Source: Ralstonia sp. UNC404CL21Col | Lineage (GTDB): Bacteria; Pseudomonadota; Gammaproteobacteria; Burkholderiales; Burkholderiaceae | DNA length: 64,000 nucleotides | Direction of reading: 5' to 3' | NCBI RefSeq assembly: GCF_000620465.1 | Contig: NZ_JIBE01000004.1 | Coordinates: 496,001-560,000, forward strand | In this document: one piece after another, positions 17,370 through 24,879 of the stretch | Position numbering within the stretch: position 1 is the first letter of the stretch | Layout: each line of letters begins with the position of its first letter | Notes under the pieces: generated by a model | Seen by the model: only the letters and a program-made list of their open reading frames with translations | The model's database searches: none | Told to the model about the DNA's origin: nothing | Program-made: the position numbers and the translations under genes

Positions 17370-19529
17370 ATGAAAGCAAGGTACGCCAAGAGTCTCTGGC
17401 AAATGAGTTCGGCTGCGACGGCCATTGCATTGGCTGCGGTCACGCTGGTTGCCGGTTGCGGTGGCGGCGGGTCGGATAGCGCTGCTTCGGGCGGCACCAA
17501 CACCATCACACCTGCAGCCGCAACGCTGACCGGCACCGCGGCCACGGGTAGCGCGCTCGCCAACGCCAACGTTGTCGTGACCGACAGCACCGGCAATTCG
17601 CCGTGTGTTGAAACCGCCATCACCACCAGCGCTCTCGGCACGTACACCTGCACGCTCAAATCTGGCGAGACGGCACCGTTCTTCGTGGTCGTGACCGACC
17701 CGACCGGCAATACCGCGCCGCTGGTCAGCGTGACCACGACCACCCCACCGGCCGGCACGCCGCTCACGCTCAACGCCACCCCGCTGACGACTGCCATCCT
17801 TGCGCAACTGGCTCCGGACGGAAATCCGCTGACGCTGGTCAACGCAAAGACGGTGGATGCAAATGCGCTCAAGGCCGTTACGGCGAACGTCGTGGCACAG
17901 CTGTCGTCGGTGCTCAGCGCCATCGGTGCGCCGGCCAACTATGACCCGTTTGCCACCAGCATTTCCGCTGCCACCGCGTCTGGCGTCGGCAACACGGCTG
18001 ACCAGATCCTGGACGTGGTGACGGTGTCGAAGGACCCGGCCACCGGCCAACTTCGACTGGGTACGGTCGATGGCACCCCCGTGCCGCTGGCGACCGCCAC
18101 CGGCGGCGGCTCGACGCTGCCCGCACCGGCGTCGAACGTTTCGAGCCTGCCGCAAGGCGCGCAAGCGCTGGCGAATGCGCTGACTGCCTGCTTTGCACTG
18201 CCGGCCTCGCAGCGCGTGCTCGGGACCGACTTCACGGTGCCCGCCACGCAAGGCGGCCCGAAGGTGACGTCGCTGGCGCCTGCCTGCCAGAACATTGCAT
18301 CGGACCCGAGCAATGCCGGCGGCATCGCCTTCCTGCACAACGGTTACGCGTTCGGCCAGTGGATCTTCGGTCTGCTCAACAGCGACGCCATGACCGGCGC
18401 GCAGTTCAACGTGCCGGAAGTCATGGCCTTCTATCCGGGCTCGAACACGCAGTTACCGACAGCCGTGTCCCCGATGTCGGCACCGCTCCCAGATCAAGCC
18501 GTGCTGAACGCCAAATATGTGGACGCCAACGGCAATCCGGGCAACATCATCTTGATGGTGCGCTACATCGCCTCCGGCACGTCGAACGCGCATCCGTCCA
18601 AGTGGTGGGTCGTGGGCAACCAACAACCGGTGGAGGTGATCGACCGCTTGCAAGTTCGCCGGATCGAGCAGGTCAACCCGAACTTTGCGGGCACCAGTGC
18701 CAATAGCAACAACTACAGCCACTTCCAGACGGGCATCCAGTTCTGGATCAACGCCAAAGGCCCGGGCAGCGTCAACAACAACGGGACCCTGAGCTTTGCG
18801 CGTATCAAGGGGCCAGGCCTGCCCACCAGCGGTCTCGTCTACATCGCCCCGACCGGCGACAGCAACGAGCCCACCCAGGTGTACATGGATGTGAGCAACA
18901 AGACCGGTACCATTCCTGGCACGACGCGTTGCAGCAGCATCGCTACGACCTACAACTGCCCCAACTTCTGGCTGGCCCGCACGGCAGGCTTGACCGGCAG
19001 TACCGCCGCCACGCTGGCGACCCCTCCGGGCAGCGCAAACAATCCGGTATGGGCGCAGCCGGCGTCAGATACGTTGGATCCGAACCCCGTCGTGAAGGGT
19101 GCGCGGTATCAGGTCGAACTGTTCTACGGCTCGCAAACCACGCCTGACCGCGTCTACAGCAAGACGCTGCTGACGGACTTGGTGCAGGCAACCCAGGCCG
19201 TGAACCTGCCGTGGAATACGGCGGGCAACCAGACGCTGGCGGCGCTGAATCCGTCCAATGCCGCCACGAACGGCGTGCTGTCTTCGGTGGCGCTGGATTG
19301 GGCGCAGAACCCGTCGGCTGAGCAGATTGGGGGTGCGGCTGTCACGGTGGATCTGAAAGGCACCTACAGCGCCACAACCAACGTGGCCCGGGGCGCGACA
19401 TCGGCGGTCATCAACCTGCCGAACCCGCAACAAGTGCCGGCGCTGACCAGCTCGGGCACGCGCTCGGTGCTGTTCAACTACCGCATGCTCGACAACAGCC
19501 TCAAGAGCATGGTGTACACGTACAACTAA
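17370..19529 (+). CDS. Large surface or periplasmic lipoprotein
   Basis: The 719-aa product has a lipoprotein signal: AIALAAVTLVAGCGGGGSD, lipobox LVAGC. It starts at ATG 17370 behind a run of six G. Residues about 50-120 look like a carboxypeptidase-regulatory or Ig-like module (TLTGTAATGSALANANVVVT). An Ala/Thr-rich middle and a long C-terminal part with WWVVGNQQPVEVIDRLQVRR, WINAKGPGSVNNNG and NPVVKGARYQVELFYG follow. I do not know its function; similar proteins are common, poorly characterised exported proteins of Burkholderiales. It is a single gene with strong terminators after it. Confidence 0.75.
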   Translation: MKARYAKSLWQMSSAATAIALAAVTLVAGCGGGGSDSAASGGTNTITPAAATLTGTAATGSALANANVVVTDSTGNSPCVETAITTSALGTYTCTLKSGETAPFFVVVTDPTGNTAPLVSVTTTTPPAGTPLTLNATPLTTAILAQLAPDGNPLTLVNAKTVDANALKAVTANVVAQLSSVLSAIGAPANYDPFATSISAATASGVGNTADQILDVVTVSKDPATGQLRLGTVDGTPVPLATATGGGSTLPAPASNVSSLPQGAQALANALTACFALPASQRVLGTDFTVPATQGGPKVTSLAPACQNIASDPSNAGGIAFLHNGYAFGQWIFGLLNSDAMTGAQFNVPEVMAFYPGSNTQLPTAVSPMSAPLPDQAVLNAKYVDANGNPGNIILMVRYIASGTSNAHPSKWWVVGNQQPVEVIDRLQVRRIEQVNPNFAGTSANSNNYSHFQTGIQFWINAKGPGSVNNNGTLSFARIKGPGLPTSGLVYIAPTGDSNEPTQVYMDVSNKTGTIPGTTRCSSIATTYNCPNFWLARTAGLTGSTAATLATPPGSANNPVWAQPASDTLDPNPVVKGARYQVELFYGSQTTPDRVYSKTLLTDLVQATQAVNLPWNTAGNQTLAALNPSNAATNGVLSSVALDWAQNPSAEQIGGAAVTVDLKGTYSATTNVARGATSAVINLPNPQQVPALTSSGTRSVLFNYRMLDNSLKSMVYTYN

Positions 19530-19557
19530 GCGCAAAGGTAACGCGCAATCCGGCCGG

Positions 19558-19585
19558 TCCGCACGCTGCCAAGACGGCGTGCGGA
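19558..19585. other. Perfect 9-bp hairpin after the lipoprotein gene
   Basis: TCCGCACGC (19558-19566) pairs perfectly with GCGTGCGGA (19577-19585) across a 10-base loop. No T-run follows, so it may stabilise the mRNA 3' end or act in antitermination rather than terminate by itself. Confidence 0.5.
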
Positions 19586-19609
19586 ACACAGCGGATCGAT
19601 CATGACTAG

Positions 19610-19635
19610 GCGTGCCAGACGGCACGCTTTTTTTT
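19610..19635 (+). terminator. Rho-independent terminator of the lipoprotein gene
   Basis: GCGTGCC (19610-19616) and GGCACGC (19621-19627) form a 7-bp stem with AGAC loop, followed by eight T. This is a strong intrinsic terminator for plus-strand transcription. Confidence 0.88.
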
Positions 19636-19692
19636 GCCCATTGAGGCTTAAACCGTCGACTGCCGACCCTCAACCCCGCTAGCCGCCCTCCA

Positions 19693-19714
19693 AGCCCCAA
19701 CCGTGGGGCTTTTT
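19693..19714 (+). terminator. Second intrinsic terminator
   Basis: AGCCCCA (19693-19699) and TGGGGCT (19704-19710) form a 7-bp stem with a 4-base loop followed by TTTT, about 60 bp after the first terminator. It directly abuts the 21-bp repeat array. Confidence 0.75.
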
Positions 19715-20002
19715 GCCTCGCCGCTGCTGCTTTCTGCAGCAATGGATCGGACCTTTGACCTCGGCCCATGGCGTTCCGAACGCCACGCATGGGGTTCTGA
19801 ACTCGACGCATGACCCTTTTTGCCTCGCGCTTGCTGCTTTTTTGGGCACGGTCGCGGTTCTGAACTCGACGGTTGAGGTTCTGAACTCGACTGTTGCGGC
19901 TCGGAACCCGGCGTGCCAGGCTTTTTGCTCGGCGTTTGCGGTTCGGAACTCGGAGATTCGAGTCCGGAACCCGGCGCGCGGCGTTTCGGACTCGGCAGTT
20001 GC
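19709..20002. repeat. Array of 14 degenerate 21-bp tandem units
   Basis: Fourteen units of exactly 21 bp lie head to tail without indels. Two motif classes occur: GGTTCTGAACTCGAC plus six variable bases (19793, 19856, 19877 and, more diverged, 19898, 19940, 19961, 19982) and a pyrimidine-rich form around CTTTTTGCCTCG (19709, 19814, 19919). Two minus-strand frames are open across it and would encode heptad repeats such as SSSEPQP or TVEFRTS. No ribosome site or family signature supports either, so coding status is open. Confidence 0.85.
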
Positions 20003-20285
20003 TCCAGGCAGCGACAAACCGCAACTTGCCGCCGCCGCTTGCCGCCCCTAAACTCTGTCCCGCTCGCGCAACCAAGCGCAGCCGGGACTGCAATCCCGAA
20101 TTCAAGTTCACCCGTGAGTGCCGTTATAGCGCTCGCGTGCCGTCGTTCGTCCCTATGGGCGGGCCCGGCAGGGAGGGCCTCGGCCCTGCCGGTTGTGGTG
20201 AACTTGATCGGTATTGCAGACCTTGTCGTGTGCCCGCCCACCCTCACCGGTGGGTGGCTCCTCACTCAAACCAGAGGGCAAGACA
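20003..20285. other. Structured non-coding leader before the 34-aa and 92-aa ORFs
   Basis: This stretch holds a strong hairpin, CCGGCAGGG (20165-20173) with CCCTGCCGG (20184-20192), a GGGACTGCAATCCC stem-loop near 20084, and a CCCACC/GGTGGG stem near 20234-20251. A plus-strand frame runs open through it into the 92-aa gene, so a longer protein cannot be excluded, but its codons look unselected. I read it as a structured 5' leader. Confidence 0.45.
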
Positions 20286-20390
20286 ATGGATCAACCGACC
20301 CAAGCCGTACCCATCCCACGCGGGCATCGCCCCGCACACTGTCAGTTCACCCGCATCGCGCAACGTCTTCCGTCCGGAGGGGCCCGATGA
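20286..20390 (+). CDS. 34-aa upstream ORF coupled to the next gene
   Basis: ATG 20286 opens MDQPTQAVPIPRGHRPAHCQ and the frame ends with a TGA that shares ATGA with the start of the 92-aa gene. GAGGGCAAG upstream can serve as ribosome site. The peptide is Pro/Arg-rich, like a leader peptide. It may couple translation of the downstream gene to its own; it is too short to assign to a family. Confidence 0.5.
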   Translation: MDQPTQAVPIPRGHRPAHCQFTRIAQRLPSGGAR

Positions 20391-20665
20391 ACATCAATGA
20401 AAATCTCGTATACGCACAGGGCGCCTTGGCCGCCAAGGAGTATCTGCACAAAGCGCAGATGGATATGAAGGTGAATCGCCGGTTCCAACCCCAGACGTTG
20501 CGCTTACATAAGGAGGCCTACCTAAAGGACAAGGCACCCGAATTCCAGGCCGGGTTTATGGACGCGATCGGGGCGTTCATTCTTAGCTCGCTGGATGGCG
20601 GGACGGTGGACTTGTTCCGGTGGGATGTTCTGAGCGTGCTGCAGCGCGCGAATCGCAAGAAATAA
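20387..20665 (+). CDS. Small orphan protein, 92 aa
   Basis: The product opens MNINENLVYAQGALAAKEYL and is helical, with a Lys-rich middle (HKAQMDMKVNRRFQPQ) and FQAGFMDAIGAFILSSLDGG near the end. A GGAGG ribosome site lies seven bases upstream inside the 34-aa ORF. No family is recognised. Given the structured leader and coupled uORF, its translation is probably regulated. Confidence 0.6.
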   Translation: MNINENLVYAQGALAAKEYLHKAQMDMKVNRRFQPQTLRLHKEAYLKDKAPEFQAGFMDAIGAFILSSLDGGTVDLFRWDVLSVLQRANRKK

Positions 20666-20842
20666 CCAAAACAGCAGGAACGCGACCCCGAGACGGGCGG
20701 GGAAGCTTGCAGTCGAGGCGCTATCGAGCGCATTCAACACAGCCGGCAAAGGCGGATGCAGCAATCGGACGCATTCAGTCAAAGCGGGCGCTTCTCAGTG
20801 CCGTGATGTAGCGCACTCCAATCGCCTGAAAAGCGATCCACT

Positions 20843-21652
20843 TCAACTCCACGCCTCCACCCCGGGCACCCGCATCCCCTCCACCTCCGGCAAGTCAATC
20901 CCAAAGTACTCAGCCAACAGCCCCCGCAACGCCCTCCGGTCTTCCAATTCAAACCTGTGCGGCGTATTCCCGCGCCAGATCGTTGCATCCCGATTCATCA
21001 CCGTCACGCGTCCGTCGTCCGTCAAGGCGCGCATCAGGATGCGATTCATGAACGGCGATGCGAGATACGTTGACGTGTAGTGGTTCGCCATTTCGAAGTC
21101 GACCGGATAGTCCTGCTCCATCGTGGTGACCCAGGCGTCGACGGGCGTGTCGCTACGTACTTGCGCGCGGAGTATCCAGCGGTCTTCGTCGCGCACCATC
21201 CAGTGCAGTTCGCCGTCGATGTTGGCTTGCGTGCCATCCAGCGGCACCGGCACGCGAGGCGCCAGTGCGCCAAAACCGGGATCGACGACGAAGGTGCCTT
21301 CGGGCAGCGGCACCGTCAGGAACATGTGCGTGCGGGGTGCTTCAGTGCGCGGGGAAAGCAGGACCACGCGCGACGAATGGCGCGTTGGCTGAAAGCCAAG
21401 CTGCTCCAATACGGCGGCAAACAAGGTGGCGTGCTCGAAGCAGTAACCGCCGCGGCGCGCGTGGACGAGCTTGTTCTGCAGGCTTTCCAGATCGATCCGG
21501 ATGCCGCGTCCGAGCAATACGTCGAGGTTTTCGAACGGGATGTGCCGCATGTGCGCACGCACCAGTTGCGCGAGCGTGTCGTAGGTTGGGCTGGCGCTGC
21601 CACCCCACTGGATGCGGTTGAAATAGGCGTCCAGGTTGAGTTGCGATGTCAC
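20843..21652 (-). CDS. nat: Arylamine N-acetyltransferase
   Basis: The 269-aa product has the NAT catalytic triad at the usual spacing: Cys71 (RRGGYCFEH), His109 (RTHMFL) and Asp124 (VVDPGFG). The IPFENLDVLLGR segment is also diagnostic. It transfers acetyl from acetyl-CoA to arylamines, hydrazines or related compounds in the cytosol. I choose GTG 21652 because AAGGAG lies seven bases upstream; the track-length reading adds 11 Arg-rich residues. It follows the MarR-GNAT gene by 35 bp, and the two probably form an operon. Confidence 0.93.
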   Translation of the reverse strand: MTSQLNLDAYFNRIQWGGSASPTYDTLAQLVRAHMRHIPFENLDVLLGRGIRIDLESLQNKLVHARRGGYCFEHATLFAAVLEQLGFQPTRHSSRVVLLSPRTEAPRTHMFLTVPLPEGTFVVDPGFGALAPRVPVPLDGTQANIDGELHWMVRDEDRWILRAQVRSDTPVDAWVTTMEQDYPVDFEMANHYTSTYLASPFMNRILMRALTDDGRVTVMNRDATIWRGNTPHRFELEDRRALRGLLAEYFGIDLPEVEGMRVPGVEAWS

Positions 21653-21687
21653 GTGCTGTCTCCTTGTGCGCCTGGGGCGACGCAAGG

Positions 21688-22662
21688 TCAGCCCGGTTTG
21701 CGGCGGCGGAATTGCTGTTCGGTTACGGTGCTACCCCACTGCGCGCCGGCTTCTTCATGCGTAAGTTGAAAGCCGAACGATTCGTACAGGTGGCGGGCAG
21801 CATCCAGGCCCTTGAAGGTGTTGAGGTAAGTCTCGTCAAAGCGCTCGTCGACAAAGCGCATGGCTTGCGACATGAGCTTACGGCCAATGCCGGTGCCACG
21901 CAGGGAATCATCCACGATGAACCAGCGCAGGTGTGCAACGCGCGTGTCCGAGTTTCCGTCAATGGCGAGCGATGCGAGGCAGCGGTTGTTCTCCACACAC
22001 AGCCAGAGTGCCTTGTTGGCGTCGGGCAGGGATTGCGCAAAGTCGGCCAGTTCCTTGGCGACACGGCGCTCGAAGAACACGCCAAACCCCCAGTGCTGCG
22101 CGTAGAACCGGCCATGCAGGCTGGCGATATCGCCAATGCAGCCGGGCACGTAGCCTTGCACGATCTGGGGGCCGGCATCGGCGCAGGCATGCGCGGGCGT
22201 GTGGTCGTTGTCATCGGCCAGCGCGCTGACGTACTGCGACAGCGACGCGACGAGCCGTTGCTGGTCTGCCGGGGTCAGGTGGCGCAGCGCGTTGGAGACC
22301 TGTGCGGAGGCAAATGCGTCGATCTTGCGGCGCACTTCCTGGCCGCTTTTGGTGAGATGCAGTTCGGAAGATCGGGCATCGTCGGCGCACGTGCGGCGTT
22401 CGATCAGCCCGGCCGATTCGAGCCGCGTGACCTGGCGGCTGGTGCTCGATTTGTCCAGCCGCAGGCGTTCGGCCAGATCGCGCGCCTGGATGCCGGGCGC
22501 ACCGGCAATCTCCAGAATCGCGTGTACGGCAGAGGGCGGCAGGTCGCTCTCCGCCAGCGTGTTGCGCATGAAGCCGAGTTCGCGGACAAGCTTGCGCGAG
22601 ACCTCGCGCAGCTCGCGGATGGTCTGTTCGCGTGACTGCGCGGGGGCTTCGATGATGTCCAT
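21688..22662 (-). CDS. MarR-type HTH fused to a GNAT acetyltransferase
   Basis: The 324-aa product joins two domains. Residues about 1-150 are a MarR winged helix (GIQARDLAERLRLDKSSTSR, VTRLESAGLIERR). Residues about 165-320 are a GNAT domain with GRFYAQHWGFGVFFERRVA and the acetyl-CoA loop DDSLRGTGIGRKLM. Such fusions are a known family that may sense or modify a small amine and regulate local genes. The downstream nat gene acetylates arylamines, which suggests a shared substrate class. A long palindrome in the promoter (22678-22714) is the probable autoregulatory operator. Confidence 0.88.
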   Translation of the reverse strand: MDIIEAPAQSREQTIRELREVSRKLVRELGFMRNTLAESDLPPSAVHAILEIAGAPGIQARDLAERLRLDKSSTSRQVTRLESAGLIERRTCADDARSSELHLTKSGQEVRRKIDAFASAQVSNALRHLTPADQQRLVASLSQYVSALADDNDHTPAHACADAGPQIVQGYVPGCIGDIASLHGRFYAQHWGFGVFFERRVAKELADFAQSLPDANKALWLCVENNRCLASLAIDGNSDTRVAHLRWFIVDDSLRGTGIGRKLMSQAMRFVDERFDETYLNTFKGLDAARHLYESFGFQLTHEEAGAQWGSTVTEQQFRRRKPG

Positions 22663-22677
22663 GCCGGGCCTCGGTTA

Positions 22678-22714
22678 GTTGCTTCGTGCAACCAATATAG
22701 TTGCACGAAACAAC
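22678..22714. promoter_or_regulatory. Long palindromic operator of the MarR-GNAT/nat operon
   Basis: GTTGCTTCGTGCAAC (22678-22692) and GTTGCACGAAACAAC (22700-22714) are 15-bp arms that match at 14 positions, separated by CAATATA. The site begins 16 bp upstream of the MarR-GNAT start and should overlap its promoter. Internally each arm also holds TTGCACGAA or TTCGTGCAA, the form expected for MarR dimers. Confidence 0.75.
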
Positions 22715-22759
22715 CTTTTCAAGGCCAGCATGCCTACGGAAAAACGTGACTGCGTGCGC

Positions 22760-23833
22760 CTAGTTGAAAGGCGGTACGGCGTGCGACTGCATGAGGATGG
22801 CCGAGGCCGGGGTGTCCTTGGCCGTCTCGTTCGACGGCCGCGCCGGCCGGTGCGGAGTAGACGTCGGCAATGCCGCGCCGCGTTGCGCGCGCCCCAGGAA
22901 ACGCTGCATGAGGCAGAACACGCAGAGCAACACGCCAATGGCAATGCGCGCCCACCAGGAGCTGAGCGTGCCGTCAAAGGTGATCAACGACTGGATGACA
23001 CCGAGCAACAGCACGCCCACCACACTGCCGCTGATGAGCCCCACGCCACCGGTGAGCAGCGTGCCGCCGACCACGGTGGCGGCAATGGCGTCCAGTTCCA
23101 TACCTTGCGCGTGCAGCCCGTAGCCGGACAGCATGTAGAGCGTGACCAGCACCCCGCCCAGCGCCGAGCAGAAACCGCTGAGCACATAGACGAGGATGCG
23201 CGTGCGTGCCACGGGCAGGCCCATCAGCAAGGCGGACCGTTCATTGCCGCCCAGCGCGTACACCGTGCGGCCAAAGCGGCTGCAATGCGCAAGCCACGCC
23301 GCCACGGCAAACACGACCAGCGCAATCACCACGCTGGGCGATACGTAGTTGCCGCCGCCCACCTGGATCTTGTACTGCGAGAGCGCGGTATAGATCGGGT
23401 CTGTAATGCTGATCGAATCGATGCTGATGAGGTAGCACAGCCCCCGCGCGAGGAACATGCCGCCCAGCGTGACGATGAACGGCTGGATGCGGAACACCTG
23501 GATCAGCACGCCCATCACCAGGCCGAACAGGCAGCCGACGGCTAGCACCAGCGGCACCACCACACCGATCGACCAGCCGTGATGCTCGACCAGCGCGGCG
23601 GAGATCATGGTGGTGAGCGCCACCACCGCCCCCACCGATAGATCGATGCCGCCCGACAGAATGACGAACGTCATGCCGATGGCAACGACGATCAGGAACG
23701 CGTTGTCGATCAGCAGATTGAGAAACACCTGCACGCTGAAGAAGCCCGTGTAAGTGACCGAGCCGAAGCCGAACAACAGCGCAAACAGAAACAGCGTGAC
23801 GTAGAACGGCAAGCGCCGTGGATTGATTCTCAT
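22760..23833 (-). CDS. yjfF: Sugar ABC transporter permease, YjfF-like
   Basis: The 357-aa polytopic permease of the ribose/xylose class has VILSGGIDLSVGAVVAL and VVGGTLLTGGVGLISGS, the two conserved cytoplasmic loop regions of this family. It pairs with the YtfT-like permease; ATGA overlap at 23830-23833 indicates co-translation. I place the start at MRINPRRLPFYV. It is the last gene of ytfQ-ytfR-ytfT-yjfF. The E. coli system imports galactofuranose; substrate here is inferred from similarity. The C-terminal 35 residues form a Pro/Thr-rich tail. Confidence 0.88.
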   Translation of the reverse strand: MRINPRRLPFYVTLFLFALLFGFGSVTYTGFFSVQVFLNLLIDNAFLIVVAIGMTFVILSGGIDLSVGAVVALTTMISAALVEHHGWSIGVVVPLVLAVGCLFGLVMGVLIQVFRIQPFIVTLGGMFLARGLCYLISIDSISITDPIYTALSQYKIQVGGGNYVSPSVVIALVVFAVAAWLAHCSRFGRTVYALGGNERSALLMGLPVARTRILVYVLSGFCSALGGVLVTLYMLSGYGLHAQGMELDAIAATVVGGTLLTGGVGLISGSVVGVLLLGVIQSLITFDGTLSSWWARIAIGVLLCVFCLMQRFLGRAQRGAALPTSTPHRPARPSNETAKDTPASAILMQSHAVPPFN

Positions 23834-24879
23834 GACTGCGCCCCCGCACGGCTGTGGCGTTGAAAGAGCATGCTGCGAAACGCCGGCGATTGCGCCAGGC
23901 ACACGGCAAACACCACCACGGCTTTCACCACGAGGTTGATTTCCGGCGGCACGCCCATGGAGTAGATCGCGTAGGTGAGCGTCTGGATGATGAGCGCCCC
24001 GATCACACTGCCCCACAGGCTGAACTTGCCGCCCGCCAGCGAGGTGCCACCCAGCGTGACGGCCAGGATGGCGTCAAGCTCCAGCAGGAGTCCGGCGTTG
24101 TTGCCGTCCGCGCTTTTGACGTTGGAGCAGATGATGAGCCCTGCAACACCGGCCATGGCACCGCAGAACGCATAGATGCCAAACAGCAGCGCCTTGGTGT
24201 TCAGCCCCGCAAGCCGCGCGGCCACGGGGTTGATGCCGACCGCCTCGATGAACAAGCCCAGCGCCGTGCGATGCATCAACAGCAACAGCAGGGCCAGCAC
24301 AGCGGCTGCGATGTACAGCCCGAACGGCAGCCCGAACAGATAGCCGTTGCCCACGAAGAAGAACGGCTCGTAGTAGACGGTGATGATCTGCCCGCCGGTA
24401 ATGAGCTGCGCCACGCCGCGGCCGGCCACCATCAAGATCAGCGTGGCGATGATGGGCTGCATGCCCGCGCCCGCCACCAGCAGGCCGTTCCACATGCCGC
24501 ACACCAGCGCCGCGCCCACCGCCGCCAGCAGCGCCAGGAGCAGCGGCATCTTGGTCACGTAGACGGGCAGGCCGTTCTGCACCACCAGCGTGCCGCCGAC
24601 AAGCGATGCCGCAATGGCGCCGGAAATGGCGACCACCGCGCCCACCGAAATATCGATGCCGCCCACCGCAATCACCAGCGTCATGCCAAGCGAGACGAGC
24701 ATCAGCGGCGCCGCGCGGTTGAGGATGTCGATCAGGCTGCCGTACAGATGCCCATTACGAACGTCGAGGTGAAAGAAATGCGGGTTGAACCACGCGTTGA
24801 GCAAACACAGCAAAAGCAGCGTTACGCCGGGCCAGAACAATCGGTGGCCGGTCAGCGCGCGCAGATTGGCGGGGTTCAT
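23830..24879 (-). CDS. ytfT: Sugar ABC transporter permease, YtfT-like
   Basis: The 349-aa permease has VIAVGGIDISVGAVVAISGA and VTLGGTSLAGGKFSLWGSV, again the family loops. Start ATG 24879 overlaps the ATPase stop by ATGA. E. coli YtfT is 341 aa. Together with YjfF it would form a heterodimeric channel energised by the YtfR-like ATPase. Confidence 0.88.
   Translation of the reverse strand: MNPANLRALTGHRLFWPGVTLLLLCLLNAWFNPHFFHLDVRNGHLYGSLIDILNRAAPLMLVSLGMTLVIAVGGIDISVGAVVAISGAIAASLVGGTLVVQNGLPVYVTKMPLLLALLAAVGAALVCGMWNGLLVAGAGMQPIIATLILMVAGRGVAQLITGGQIITVYYEPFFFVGNGYLFGLPFGLYIAAAVLALLLLLMHRTALGLFIEAVGINPVAARLAGLNTKALLFGIYAFCGAMAGVAGLIICSNVKSADGNNAGLLLELDAILAVTLGGTSLAGGKFSLWGSVIGALIIQTLTYAIYSMGVPPEINLVVKAVVVFAVCLAQSPAFRSMLFQRHSRAGAQS

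Noticed and set aside
19709-20002. CRISPR array
   Set aside because: Units are contiguous 21-bp variants with no distinct spacers and no cas genes nearby.
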